Below are positions 35,986-45,032 of a stretch of 64,000 nt of DNA, one piece after another (position 1 is the first letter of the stretch; the number at the start of each line of letters is the position of its first letter). This stretch comes from CAYJLC01 sp964370735 (GTDB taxonomy: Bacteria > Bacillota > Clostridia > Oscillospirales > Butyricicoccaceae). Both the position numbers and the translations under genes were made by a program. Location of the stretch: positions 62,001-126,000 of the forward strand of contig CAYJLC010000002.1 of NCBI GenBank assembly GCA_964370735.1, in the 5' to 3' direction. The notes under the pieces were generated by a model. That model was not told the origin of the DNA and searched no databases. It was given only the letters and a program-made list of their open reading frames with translations.

Positions 35986-36003
35986 CCTGCACCGAAGTGC
36001 AGG
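35986..36003 (-). terminator. ilvE terminator
   Basis: Minus strand CCTGCAC-TTCG-GTGCAGG followed by T6. Confidence 0.92.
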
Positions 36004-36011
36004 CTTATAAA

Positions 36012-37067
36012 TTAAATTATTTGTGTCCAACCGAATTTATCTTCAAGTTTTCCATATTGAATTCCAGTTAAATTATCGTATAATTTTTGTGAAATTTCAC
36101 CGATTTTTCCGTCTGATAGTTCGATTATAGTATCTTTGTATTTCATAACTCCGATAGGAGAAATTACAGCGGCAGTACCAGAGCCGAAGGCTTCGATAAG
36201 TTCACCTTTATTATATAGCTCGATTAATTCATCGATAGAAATTTTTCGTTCTTCAACATCAATTCCTAGTGATTTTGCAAGTTCGATAGTTGATTTTCTT
36301 GTAATTCCTGCCAAAACACTGCCAGATAGCATTGGAGTGATTAATTTGTCTTTCAGGACGAAAAATACATTCATAGAACCAACTTCTTCGATATATTTGC
36401 GTTCAACACCGTCAAGCCATAAAACTTGCTCATATCCTAAAGAATTTGCTTTTTCTTGAGCGATTAAAGAAGATGCATAGTTTCCACCAGCTTTTGCAGT
36501 ACCAGTTCCACCTTTTACAGCACGAACATACTCATCTTCAACAAAGATTTTAACAGGTGATAAACCGTTTTTATAGTACATGCCAGAAGGGGCTACGATT
36601 ACCATATAAGTATATTCGATTGATGGGTGAACACCTAAACCAACCTCTGTTGCAATGATAAATGGTCTTATATATAGCGATGTTCCAGCGCCTTTTGGAA
36701 TCCAATCTTTTTCAAGATTTAGTAATTCTTTAAGGTCAGAAACACACTCATTTACGTCTAAATGAGGAATACCCATACGCGTATTTGATTCGTTTAAACG
36801 TTTAAAATTTTCTTCTGGACGGAAAAGCATAATATCGTCATTTTCAAGCTTATATGCCTTTAAACCCTCGAAAACTTCTTGTCCATAATGAAGACACGCA
36901 GTAGATGGGTCAAGCGAAATAGGGCCATAAGGCACGATTTCTGTTTCGCCCCAAGCACCATCTTTATATTTCTTTATAATCATGTGGTCTGTGAAAATTT
37001 TACCAAAGCCAAGATTATTATTATCAGTTGGTTTTGTTTTTAAATTCTTAGATAATGTAATTTTCAT
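36012..37067 (-). CDS. ilvE: Branched-chain amino acid aminotransferase
   Basis: A 351-residue PLP fold-type IV enzyme of the BCAT2-like length. QEVFEGLKAYKLEND, KGGTGTAKAGGNYASSL and VLWLDGVERKYIEEVGSMN (PLP-lysine segment in between) identify it. It catalyses the last step to Ile, Leu and Val. AGGAGG precedes the start. It lies after ilvD on the same strand, separated by a dispersed repeat with no clear promoter. Confidence 0.95.
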   Translation of the reverse strand: MKITLSKNLKTKPTDNNNLGFGKIFTDHMIIKKYKDGAWGETEIVPYGPISLDPSTACLHYGQEVFEGLKAYKLENDDIMLFRPEENFKRLNESNTRMGIPHLDVNECVSDLKELLNLEKDWIPKGAGTSLYIRPFIIATEVGLGVHPSIEYTYMVIVAPSGMYYKNGLSPVKIFVEDEYVRAVKGGTGTAKAGGNYASSLIAQEKANSLGYEQVLWLDGVERKYIEEVGSMNVFFVLKDKLITPMLSGSVLAGITRKSTIELAKSLGIDVEERKISIDELIELYNKGELIEAFGSGTAAVISPIGVMKYKDTIIELSDGKIGEISQKLYDNLTGIQYGKLEDKFGWTQII

Positions 37068-37111
37068 AAATTACCTCCTTTTTTTAAAGTTTAGGTTTTT
37101 GTAATTAAAGG

Positions 37112-37232
37112 GATGTCGAGGACGCCATCCCCTACATATTGCACAAATATTTGTAAAATTACGTCTGAAACACGTCGCATTGGCGACTAATGAGTCCAAC
37201 GTCAGGTTGGTGCCTGTCGGTGCAACCGACTA
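37112..37232. repeat. Dispersed intergenic repeat, copy A (after ilvD)
   Basis: Starts GGGATGTCGAGGACGCC, contains GTCTGAAACACGTC and ends GTCGGTGCAACCGACTA. The same three blocks in the same order occur after ilvC (40224-40342). The last bases form the TAG stop codon of ilvD on the minus strand. Confidence 0.85.
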
Positions 37233-38906
37233 TATGTTTTCTTTGTAGCTAGATAAAATTGCGCCTTCGCCTGCTGACGATACTAATTTTCTGTATCTTG
37301 CAAGCCAACCACCTACTTTTCTAAGTGGAGGAGCTACGAAGTTTTTGCGTCTTTCTTCCATTTCTTCATCTGAAATTAGAAGATTTATAGTGCCTGCGTG
37401 CATATCGATTTCGATTTTATCGCCGTCTTTAATGAATGCGATTTCACCACCAGAAGCTGCCTCTGGAGAAACGTGACCGATTGCAGCGCCACGCGTTGCA
37501 CCTGAGAAACGACCATCAGTGATTAGGGCAACAGTTTTGTCAAGTCCCATACCAGCTAGAGCCGAAGTAGGTGATAGCATTTCGCGCATTCCAGGGCCAC
37601 CTTTAGGGCCTTCATAGCGAATAACAACAACGTCACCGTCGACAATTTCTTTACCAAAAATTGCAGCGATAGTATCTTCTTCGCTTTCAAATACGCGTGC
37701 ATTACCAGTGTGTTTTAACATTTCTGGCGCTACTGCCGAACGTTTTACAACACAACCACCTTTTGCGATATTTCCGAATAAAATCGCAATACCACCAGTA
37801 GCTGAGTTTGGATTTTCTATATCTTTAATGATTTTTGTATCAGAATTTTTAAAATGTTTAATGTTCTCGCCGACAGTTAGACCTGTTACAGTCATTAAAT
37901 CAGTGTTAATTAAACCTTTTTTCGAAAGTTCATTCATAACAGCTTGAACACCACCAGCGCGATGTAAATCTTCGATATGGTCGTGACCTGCTGGGCTTAA
38001 TTTACATAAATTCGGAGTCGAGCCAGAAATTTCGTTGATTAAGTTTAAATCTACGTCAACGTGAGCCTCGTTTGCGATTGAAAGTAAGTGTAAAACAGAG
38101 TTTGAAGAACAGCCTAGCGCCATATCAGTAGCTAAAGCATTTTTGATTGTTTCAAGTTTTACGATATCGCGAGGTTTAATATCTTTTTCAACTAGTTCCA
38201 TAATTTTCATACCAGCATATTTTGCTAGGCGAGTTCTTTCAGAAGTGATAGCCGGAGCAGTTCCGTTTGTTGGAAGTGCAAGACCTAATACTTCGGCAAG
38301 ACAGTTCATTGAGTTTGCAGTGAACATACCAGAACAAGAACCACAAGTCGGACAGGCTTTTTTCTCGATTTCAAGTAGTTTTTCTTCTGCGATTTTGCCA
38401 GTTTTATATGCACCAACAGCCTCAAACATTGAAGATAAACTCATCGCTTGATTGTCGATATTTCCAGCAAGCATAGGACCACCTGAAACTAAAATTGAAG
38501 GGATATTCATACGAAGTGCACCCATCATCATTCCAGGAACGATTTTATCACAGTTTGGAACAAGTACCACACCGTCAAATCTATGACCGATTACCATAGA
38601 CTCAAGGCTATCTGCGATAAGTTCTCTTGAAGCAAGAGAATAACGCATACCCTCGTGACCCATAGCAATACCATCACAAATACCGATAGCAGGGAAGACG
38701 ATTGGTGTGCCTCCTGCCATACGAATACCAGCTTTAACAGCTTCTGTTATTTTATCTAGGTGCATGTGTCCCGGAACTATTTCAGAGAAAGCTGAACAAA
38801 TACCGATAAGTGGTTTTTTCATTTCTTCTTCTGTAAGTCCTAGCGCAAAAAACAGCGAACGACTTGGCGCTGCTTCTACACCTTGTAGAATTTTTTGACT
38901 TTTCAT
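37230..38906 (-). CDS. ilvD: Dihydroxy-acid dehydratase
   Basis: About 558 residues, usual length. The Fe-S cysteines are visible in NCDKIVPGM and CPTCGSCSGMFTANSMNCL; HMHLDKI and DGRFSGATRG are further signatures. It converts dihydroxy-acids to the 2-oxo acids of Ile, Val and Leu. ATG 38906 follows AAGGAGA. It comes 14 bp after a zinc-ribbon membrane-protein gene, not after ilvC as usual. Its stop codon lies in a dispersed repeat. Confidence 0.96.
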   Translation of the reverse strand: MKSQKILQGVEAAPSRSLFFALGLTEEEMKKPLIGICSAFSEIVPGHMHLDKITEAVKAGIRMAGGTPIVFPAIGICDGIAMGHEGMRYSLASRELIADSLESMVIGHRFDGVVLVPNCDKIVPGMMMGALRMNIPSILVSGGPMLAGNIDNQAMSLSSMFEAVGAYKTGKIAEEKLLEIEKKACPTCGSCSGMFTANSMNCLAEVLGLALPTNGTAPAITSERTRLAKYAGMKIMELVEKDIKPRDIVKLETIKNALATDMALGCSSNSVLHLLSIANEAHVDVDLNLINEISGSTPNLCKLSPAGHDHIEDLHRAGGVQAVMNELSKKGLINTDLMTVTGLTVGENIKHFKNSDTKIIKDIENPNSATGGIAILFGNIAKGGCVVKRSAVAPEMLKHTGNARVFESEEDTIAAIFGKEIVDGDVVVIRYEGPKGGPGMREMLSPTSALAGMGLDKTVALITDGRFSGATRGAAIGHVSPEAASGGEIAFIKDGDKIEIDMHAGTINLLISDEEMEERRKNFVAPPLRKVGGWLARYRKLVSSAGEGAILSSYKENI

Positions 38907-38920
38907 GTTTTCTCCTTTTT

Positions 38921-39268
38921 TTATATAATTGTGCCACAATGAGGGCAAGAGTTTTTGCTTTTATCAAATGGCTTATCGCAAGATTTGCAAGTAAGTTCAT
39001 TTGGGTTTTTGTTTTTAAGTTCAAGGTTTATGAGCCTTTGTTCAAGGTTTTCTAGTTTATTAAAGTTTATAGTGAAGAGAATTATACTGATTAGTAGGCA
39101 AGAAAAAGCATAGAAGAAAAGATATATCAAAAGATCTTCTTCTAAGATTTCTATGCTACTTTCTCTGAAATATTCTTTGATAGGTCCTGAAATAAGTAGA
39201 TTTACTACACCTGAAATGATTAAGCTCCCTAAAACAGTGTAGACAATGCTTGAAATTAGTTTTTTCAT
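38921..39268 (-). CDS. Small membrane protein with C-terminal zinc ribbon (1)
   Basis: A 115-residue protein. Two hydrophobic segments (about residues 5-28 and 45-68), a short coil, and a zinc ribbon CKSCDKPFDKSKNSCPHC at the C-terminus. The gene 3 bp upstream has the same plan. I do not recognise a function. It ends 14 bp before ilvD and is probably co-transcribed with it. Confidence 0.75.
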   Translation of the reverse strand: MKKLISSIVYTVLGSLIISGVVNLLISGPIKEYFRESSIEILEEDLLIYLFFYAFSCLLISIILFTINFNKLENLEQRLINLELKNKNPNELTCKSCDKPFDKSKNSCPHCGTII

Positions 39269-39271
39269 AAT

Positions 39272-39577
39272 TTAGCTCCTTTGACCACAATGAGGGCAAG
39301 AACTTCTCAAGCTTTCATAATTTTTATTGCAATTTGTGCATGTGGCATCTTTTGGTTTGGCTATAATAGAGCCACTTTTATCTGAACTATATAATTTTCC
39401 TAAAATTTCATCGGCTTTTGAAATAGCAGTTGCAATTCCCCAAAGAATAGAAGATATTATAAGTGCGTAAAATAAAAGCATTAGAGCTTCAAAAGAAAAT
39501 AAACCGATAGTAAAAATGCAGAAAATGATTGCAGCTATAAAGATAAATGCACCTAGTGCATAAAGAAAAGTTGCCAT
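39272..39577 (-). CDS. Small membrane protein with C-terminal zinc ribbon (2)
   Basis: A 101-residue protein. Two hydrophobic segments (about 4-26, 30-52) and a zinc ribbon CTNCNKNYESLRSSCPHCG. It shares the -SCPHCG ending with the neighbour at 38921, so the pair probably arose by duplication or shuffling. Function unknown. Confidence 0.75.
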   Translation of the reverse strand: MATFLYALGAFIFIAAIIFCIFTIGLFSFEALMLLFYALIISSILWGIATAISKADEILGKLYSSDKSGSIIAKPKDATCTNCNKNYESLRSSCPHCGQRS

Positions 39578-39605
39578 AAAAACTCCTTTAATGTCGACGT
39601 TATCG

Positions 39606-39776
39606 CTAATTTTGCTTTTTGTATCTCATATACCAAAAAACAGCAAGAACTAAAAATAATACACCGCTTCCTGTAATCATTAAATCAAAACCACTCATAA
39701 TGCCGATGTAAAGCAAGAATAATCCTGCGGCTAAATTCATTAATGCTCCAACTAATGAGAATATTTTTGTATTCAT
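39606..39776 (-). CDS. 56-residue membrane protein (paralogue A)
   Basis: Two hydrophobic segments and the ending WYMRYKKQN. It starts MNTKIFSLVGALMNLAAG. The ribosome site AAGGAG lies in the last codons of the upstream paralogue, 2 bp from its stop. It is clearly related to 39779-39955 (same length, same ending). Function unknown. Confidence 0.75.
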   Translation of the reverse strand: MNTKIFSLVGALMNLAAGLFLLYIGIMSGFDLMITGSGVLFLVLAVFWYMRYKKQN

Positions 39777-39778
39777 AA

Positions 39779-39955
39779 TTACTCCTTATTTTGTTTCTTA
39801 TATCTTAAATACCATACAAATGCAAGAAGGAAAAATAGCCCTGCACCAGCAAGTGACATTAAATTTAAACCTGAAGAAACTGATACATATACAAAGTATA
39901 TACCAGCTATAAAATTAAGTATCATTCCATAGAATGAAAATCTTTTCGGATCCAT
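39779..39955 (-). CDS. 58-residue membrane protein (paralogue B)
   Basis: Two hydrophobic segments and the ending WYLRYKKQNKE. It starts MDPKRFSFYGMILNFIAG, with GAGG just upstream. It is the first of four small membrane-protein genes on this strand ahead of ilvD. Function unknown. Confidence 0.75.
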   Translation of the reverse strand: MDPKRFSFYGMILNFIAGIYFVYVSVSSGLNLMSLAGAGLFFLLAFVWYLRYKKQNKE

Positions 39956-39984
39956 TTTTCACCTCTTTTTATAAAAATAGTAGG

Positions 39985-40342
39985 GAATGATGCCTAATCA
40001 AACCAAATAATGATGAAATATCATCATTTAGGGCGATATGGGCATCAGCCCCTACAAACCACGCGATGTGGGTATATTTTAACGAATATTCGTCGCTTCA
40101 AGCGACTAGGAAATCCTCCGTCAAACGTTTCATTTGCCACCTCCTTTGAAAAGGAGGCTTATTTTGCCCTTTTTAATAAAGAGGGTGGCGACGAAGCCTG
40201 AGGGTGATTTTGTAAAACGACAAGGGACGTCGAGGACGCCGTCCCCTACAACACCTGACGTGGACGCATATTTAAGTTTACGTAAAATTTTGTCTGAAAC
40301 ACGTCAGCTATGCTGACAAATGCTTGTCGGTGCTACCGACTA
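39985..40342. repeat. Mosaic intergenic repeat, copy B (after ilvC)
   Basis: The gene-free stretch 39956-40339 is a mosaic. It has a GGGCGATATGGGCATCAGCCCCTAC-type block near 40023 (shortened to GGGCATCAGCCCCTAC), a strong hairpin CCTCCTTT-GA-AAAGGAGG near 40140, a GAGGGTGGCGACGAAGCC block, and from 40224 the same three-block element as after ilvD. It ends GTCGGTGCTACCGACTA, overlapping the ilvC stop codon. Short open frames inside it have no ribosome sites and are not called. Confidence 0.8.
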
Positions 40343-41335
40343 CTTTTTAAGCCAAGACATTAATTTTCTTAATTTTGTACCAACAACTTCAACTGGGTGA
40401 GCAGCTTCCATTCTTCTTGTTGCTAAGAAGTGAGCTCTGCCTGCTGAAGAGTTTTCAGTAATCCAGTTACCAGCGAAAGTACCGTCTTGGATTTCTCTTA
40501 ATACTTTTTTCATTTCTTTTCTTGTTTCATCAGTGATGATACGTTTACCGATTTCGTAGTCACCGTATTCAGCAGTGTCAGAAATTGAGTAACGCATTCC
40601 AGCGAAACCACCTGAGTTTATTAAGTCTACGATTAATTTCATTTCGTGAACACACTCAAAGTATGCCATTTCTGGAGAATATCCAGCTTCAACAAGTGTA
40701 TCGAAACCAGCTTTCATAAGCTCAGTTACACCACCACAAAGAACAGCTTGCTCACCGAAAAGGTCAGTTTCTGTTTCTTCTTTGAATGATGTTTCGAAGA
40801 TACCAGCACGACCACCACCGATAGCAGAAGCATACGCTAAACCGATATCGAAAGCTTTACCAGAAACGTCTTTATGAACAGCGATTAGACAAGGTACGCC
40901 TCTTCCTTCTAAGTATTGAGAACGAACAGTGTGGCCAGGGCCTTTTGGAGCTACTAAGAAAACGTCAACGCCTTCTGGAGCTACGATTTGATTGAAGTGA
41001 ATAGCAAAACCATGAGCGAACATTAAGCAGTTGCCTTCTTCAAGATTTTCTTTAATAGAAGTGTTATAGATTTCAGTTTGGTTTTGGTCTGGAGCTAGAA
41101 TCATAATGATATCAGCTTTTTTTGCAGCTTCTGATGTTTCGAAAACTTCAAAACCGTCAGCTTTTGCAGTAGCTACTCTTGCAGAGTCTGGACGTAAACC
41201 GATAATAGTATGAACGCCTGAATCTTTTAAGTTTTGAGCGTGAGCGTGACCTTGGCTACCGTAACCGATGATAGCTACCGTTTTGCCTTCTAGTAAACCT
41301 AAGTTACAATCTGAATCATAGAACATTTTTGCCAT
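40340..41335 (-). CDS. ilvC: Ketol-acid reductoisomerase
   Basis: A 331-residue class I enzyme. AIIGYGSQGHAHAQNLKDSG binds NADPH (given in part: GYGSQGHAHAQNLKDSG), APKGPGHTVRSQYLEGRGVP and the EETETDLFGEQAVLCGG metal site (E-x-D-L-x-x-E) are present. AGGAGG precedes the start. It is the fourth gene of ilvABNC. The TAG stop overlaps the dispersed repeat. Confidence 0.97.
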   Translation of the reverse strand: MAKMFYDSDCNLGLLEGKTVAIIGYGSQGHAHAQNLKDSGVHTIIGLRPDSARVATAKADGFEVFETSEAAKKADIIMILAPDQNQTEIYNTSIKENLEEGNCLMFAHGFAIHFNQIVAPEGVDVFLVAPKGPGHTVRSQYLEGRGVPCLIAVHKDVSGKAFDIGLAYASAIGGGRAGIFETSFKEETETDLFGEQAVLCGGVTELMKAGFDTLVEAGYSPEMAYFECVHEMKLIVDLINSGGFAGMRYSISDTAEYGDYEIGKRIITDETRKEMKKVLREIQDGTFAGNWITENSSAGRAHFLATRRMEAAHPVEVVGTKLRKLMSWLKK

Positions 41336-41390
41336 TTTGAAATTCCTCCTAAGAATTAAATATATATTTTTATTTTAATAATAAACGGGT

Positions 41391-41933
41391 TTATTCGCCA
41401 TCTTCAATGATATCTGGAACAACCATTGAAGTTTCTGCGAAAGTTTTATGTGAAATATCCAGCGCTGTTACACCAGATCTGCAAATTTCAACAATTTTGA
41501 ATTTTGCAATTTTTTGTAAAAATGTATCGATTTTAGCGTTTGAACCAACGATTTGACCGACTAAATTTTTACTATCAAAGCTAATGATTTTACCACTATG
41601 GTCGAATAAAACTTCTTGTAAATCTTTAAGCTCTTTTTCTGTATATGCAATTTTTATAAGAAGAAGCTCTTTAGAAATAGTTTTTTCATAAGGTAAAATT
41701 ACAGCATCTACAACATATTCAACTTTATTAAGCTGAGTAGTAATGTGCCAGTGGTCGAAATTTCCATCATCGATTACTAAAACAGTAATTCTTGAGTAAT
41801 CTGGATTTCTAGTTTCGGCAACTGTTAATTGTTTGATATTTATACCACGTCTAGTAAAAACATTCGATACACGCAAAAGTGCACCTTGTCTATTTTTAAC
41901 TAAAACGGATACTACAACTCTATTATCGTGCAT
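41391..41933 (-). CDS. ilvN: Acetolactate synthase small (regulatory) subunit
   Basis: A 180-residue protein. The N-terminal ACT domain (VVSVLVKNRQGALLRVSNVF, RRGINIKQLTVAET) binds valine for feedback control, and the C-terminal half carries LVGQIVGSNAKIDTFLQK and EICRSGVTALDIS. It starts 1 bp after ilvB. Confidence 0.94.
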   Translation of the reverse strand: MHDNRVVVSVLVKNRQGALLRVSNVFTRRGINIKQLTVAETRNPDYSRITVLVIDDGNFDHWHITTQLNKVEYVVDAVILPYEKTISKELLLIKIAYTEKELKDLQEVLFDHSGKIISFDSKNLVGQIVGSNAKIDTFLQKIAKFKIVEICRSGVTALDISHKTFAETSMVVPDIIEDGE

Positions 41934-41934
41934 A

Positions 41935-43602
41935 TTAACCCTCCTCCTTTAAAATCATATCAGAAGCACCTTTTCCAGGCGGGATTATTGGGAAAACACT
42001 ATCATCTTTGTGGATTAAATACTCACAAAGCGCAGGTGATTTTTTTGAAAACATTTCTTTTGTAGTAGTAGCAATTTGCTCTTTTTCAGTAACTCTATAA
42101 CCGTCAAGTCCAAAAGCATCTGCAAGTTTTACATAGTCAGTTTTTCTGCCGATATTTGTGCTAGAATATCTACCTTCATAGAACATTCTTTGCCACTGAC
42201 GAACCATTCCGAGTACGTTATTGTTAATAACACATACTTTTATGTCAAGGTTTTCAGAAACGATTGGTGCAAGTTCGATTAAATTCATGTGGAAACTACC
42301 ATCACCAGTGATTAAAACAACTTCAGAGTCTGGTTTACCAACTTTAGCACCAATAGCAGCACCTAGTCCAAATCCCATAGTACCAAGTCCGCAAGAACTA
42401 ACAAAAGTACGAGGTTTTTCGAATTTATAATGTTGAGCAGTTAACATTTGGTGTTGACCTACATCGGTAACGATTATAGCATCTTTAGAAACATTTTTAT
42501 GAATTTCTTCTAAAACATCGCAAATATTTACACCATCTGTGATAACTGGCAGTGGATTTAATTGTTCAAAGCCACGAAGGAATTTAATCCAGTCGTCATT
42601 TTTATAAGCAGGTACTTTTTCAAGGATTTTATCTAAAACAACATTAGCATCACCGTGTACCCATAAATCGGTTTGAACATTTTTACTATGCTCAGAAGCA
42701 TCAATATCGATATGGATAATTTTAGCATTTGACGCAAATTTATCTCTCGCACCAGCAACTCTATCGTCAAATCTTGCACCGATTGCGATTAATAAATCAC
42801 ATTCAGCAGAAGCTTTGTTAGCTATCGGAGTACCATGCATACCTATCATACCTAGATTTAATCTGTGGTCATAAGGTAGTGCAGAAAGTCCCATTGTAGT
42901 AAGTGCAACAGGTGCATCAATTCTTTCAGCAAATTCGATTAATTTCGCAGAAGCATCAGAAAAAGTGACACCACCACCTGCGTAAATTAAAGGTTTTTTG
43001 CTTTCAGAAATCATATTACATACGCTGTCAAATTTCTTGTCTTTAGAAAGTTTTACAGGGCGTTTTTCAGATTTTTTGCCCTCGACAAATTCAAAAACTT
43101 CGGCTGTGACATTTTTTGCAATATCGATATGAACAGGGCCAGGACGGCCAGAAATTGCAATTTCAAAAGCCTCTCTTAAAACCCATTGCAAATCTTTAAC
43201 ATCATCGACTAAGTAATTGTTTTTTGTGATTGGCATTGTGATACCTGCGATATCAAGTTCTTGGAAACTGTCGCGTCCTAGAAGGTCTTTTCCTACATTA
43301 CCAGTAATTACAACCATAGGAACAGAGTCCATATAGGCATTTGCAATACCAGTTACAGTATTAGAAGCACCAGGGCCAGACGTTGCAAGTGCCACACCAA
43401 CTTTTCCAGTAACTCTAGCATAAGCGTCGGCTGCGTGTGTTGCACCTTGCTCGTGAGATGTTAAAACGTGGCGAATTTTATCCTCGTTTTTATAAAGTGC
43501 ATCATAGATGTTTAAAACAGCACCACCAGGGTAGCCGAAAATTGTATCAACTTCTTGCTCTAAAAGTAATTTTATTAGTATATCCGAACCATTTAGCATC
43601 AT
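41935..43602 (-). CDS. ilvB: Acetolactate synthase large subunit
   Basis: About 555 residues. FGYPGGAVLNIYDALY and TSHEQGATHAADAYAR (catalytic Glu) lie in the PYR domain, and the ThDP motif GDGSFHMNLIELAP with NNNVLGMVRQWQ in the PP domain. ATG 43602 lies 9 bp after AGGAG; the ATG three codons upstream touches that site. It forms acetolactate and acetohydroxybutyrate with IlvN. Confidence 0.96.
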   Translation of the reverse strand: MMLNGSDILIKLLLEQEVDTIFGYPGGAVLNIYDALYKNEDKIRHVLTSHEQGATHAADAYARVTGKVGVALATSGPGASNTVTGIANAYMDSVPMVVITGNVGKDLLGRDSFQELDIAGITMPITKNNYLVDDVKDLQWVLREAFEIAISGRPGPVHIDIAKNVTAEVFEFVEGKKSEKRPVKLSKDKKFDSVCNMISESKKPLIYAGGGVTFSDASAKLIEFAERIDAPVALTTMGLSALPYDHRLNLGMIGMHGTPIANKASAECDLLIAIGARFDDRVAGARDKFASNAKIIHIDIDASEHSKNVQTDLWVHGDANVVLDKILEKVPAYKNDDWIKFLRGFEQLNPLPVITDGVNICDVLEEIHKNVSKDAIIVTDVGQHQMLTAQHYKFEKPRTFVSSCGLGTMGFGLGAAIGAKVGKPDSEVVLITGDGSFHMNLIELAPIVSENLDIKVCVINNNVLGMVRQWQRMFYEGRYSSTNIGRKTDYVKLADAFGLDGYRVTEKEQIATTTKEMFSKKSPALCEYLIHKDDSVFPIIPPGKGASDMILKEEG

Positions 43603-43614
43603 AAACTTCATCTC

Positions 43615-44817
43615 CTATTCTATAAATATTTTATATCCAGCTTTTTCTAGGCCTCTTATGACTTTTCTGCCATGCTCAGCACTAGAAACTTGGCAACCGA
43701 TATGGATAATAGCCTCGTCTAAGCTTAAATCCATGTCGACTCTATCGTGTGATACAAGGACTATATTTGCCCCTAAATCAGATATTTTTTGGCTAAGTGT
43801 AACTAAACTACCAGGAACATCTGGCAAAATAGTTTTAAATTTCATCTCTCTGCCACGTTTTACTAAACCTTTTTGGATAACTCTATGAATAAAACTTACA
43901 TCTATATTACCACCAGATAAAATACATGCTACTTTTTTGTCATAGACTTCGATTTTATTGTTTAAAACTGCTGCAAGCGATATTGCACCAGCAGGCTCAA
44001 CGACTTGTTTAGAACGCTCTAAGAGAAGAAGTATAGTTTCGGCGATTTCATCATCAGAAACGGTGACGATTTCATCGACATATTGTTGAATTAAATCGTG
44101 TGTGATATCACCAGGGATTTTAACAGCGATACCATCTGCGATAGTTCTAACGCTTTCGGTTGGACAGACTTTATCTTTTCCAAAAGAATTTGCAATAGCA
44201 GGAGCGCCAGAAGCTTGAACACCGACGACTTTTATTCTAGGGTTAATTGATTTAACACATAGACCGATACCAGCAAGTAAACCACCACCACCAGCAGGTA
44301 CGATTACCATATCGACCATAGGAAGTTCTGATAAAATCTCAAGACCGATAGTGCCTTGACCTGCAATTACGTCTTCGTCATTAAAAGGATGAAGGAAAAC
44401 ACCGTCAGTTTCTTCGCGTATTTCCATAGCTTTTTTATAAGCATCGTCATAAACATCGCCATGTAGCACGACTTTTGCACCATAGCTTTCGGTAGCAGAA
44501 ACTTTTGCAATTGGTGCCGACCTTGGCATAACAATAGTTGCAGGTATGCCTAAATTGTTAGCAGCAAAAGCTACACCTTGGGCGTGGTTTCCAGCAGAAG
44601 AGGCAACGACAGACTTAGGTTTTTCAGATTCAGATAAAGAAGCTAGCTTGTTGTAAGCACCTCTTATTTTAAATGAACCTGTTTTTTGCAAGTTTTCAAA
44701 CTTTAAATAAACATCGCAACCAGACATATCAGAAAAAGTTTTGCTTCTTTCGACGGGTGTCTTATGAATGACATGCATAAGCCTCTTTGATGCGAGCTCT
44801 ATATCTTTGATTGTCAT
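43615..44817 (-). CDS. ilvA: Threonine dehydratase
   Basis: A 400-residue PLP enzyme with one C-terminal ACT-like domain (from about residue 330; MKFKTILPDVPGSLVTLSQ). TGSFKIRGAYNKL carries the PLP lysine, and SAGNHAQGVAFAA and PAGGGGLLAGIG are typical. It makes 2-oxobutanoate for isoleucine. First gene of the operon behind the T-box and leader peptide, with GGAGGT before the ATG. The 400-residue form occurs in both biosynthetic and catabolic enzymes; the operon favours the former. Confidence 0.94.
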   Translation of the reverse strand: MTIKDIELASKRLMHVIHKTPVERSKTFSDMSGCDVYLKFENLQKTGSFKIRGAYNKLASLSESEKPKSVVASSAGNHAQGVAFAANNLGIPATIVMPRSAPIAKVSATESYGAKVVLHGDVYDDAYKKAMEIREETDGVFLHPFNDEDVIAGQGTIGLEILSELPMVDMVIVPAGGGGLLAGIGLCVKSINPRIKVVGVQASGAPAIANSFGKDKVCPTESVRTIADGIAVKIPGDITHDLIQQYVDEIVTVSDDEIAETILLLLERSKQVVEPAGAISLAAVLNNKIEVYDKKVACILSGGNIDVSFIHRVIQKGLVKRGREMKFKTILPDVPGSLVTLSQKISDLGANIVLVSHDRVDMDLSLDEAIIHIGCQVSSAEHGRKVIRGLEKAGYKIFIE

Positions 44818-44862
44818 ATTACCTCCAAAATTATATGCAAATTATGCATTTCTAAATAAAAA

Positions 44863-44890
44863 ACCCTTGTTTATACATATAAACAAAGGT
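44863..44890 (-). terminator. Second (attenuator) terminator of the ilv leader
   Basis: Minus strand ACCTTTGTTTAT-ATGT-ATAAACAAGGGT: 12 pairs with one G-T, followed by T6. A copy of ATAAACA lies upstream at 44928-44934, just after the leader-peptide stop, and could pair with TGTTTAT of the 5' arm. That gives an alternative fold that would prevent the terminator. Confidence 0.85.
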
Positions 44891-44942
44891 TTAAATTTCT
44901 ATGTAGACGCACGAGAAATCAAACGAGATGTTTATAGGCATA

Positions 44943-45008
44943 CTAATTAGCAAAGACCACTGAAATGACCTTTGATAAAATTATGTTTTTAATGCATAAC
45001 CCTAACAT
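44943..45008 (-). CDS. ilv leader peptide, 21 residues
   Basis: MLGLCIKNIILSKVISVVFAN. Ten of 21 residues are Ile (4), Leu (3) or Val (3). AAGGAG lies 7 bp ahead of the ATG. It sits between the T-box terminator and the second terminator, in the right place for ribosome-mediated attenuation. The 3' part can also fold as CAAAGGTCA / TGGTCTTTG. Composition and position make chance unlikely, but translation is unproven. Confidence 0.75.
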   Translation of the reverse strand: MLGLCIKNIILSKVISVVFAN

Positions 45009-45032
45009 AAAATTTCTCCTTGATTTTAAAAA

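Noticed and set aside
40010..40316. Two open frames of 60-63 codons on the plus strand
   Set aside because: They lie in the mosaic repeat, have no ribosome sites and mirror the hairpin blocks.
44943..45008. Leader peptide as a chance frame
   Set aside because: I kept it because of the well-placed AAGGAG, the 10/21 Ile/Leu/Val content and the terminator behind it; chance is possible but less likely.
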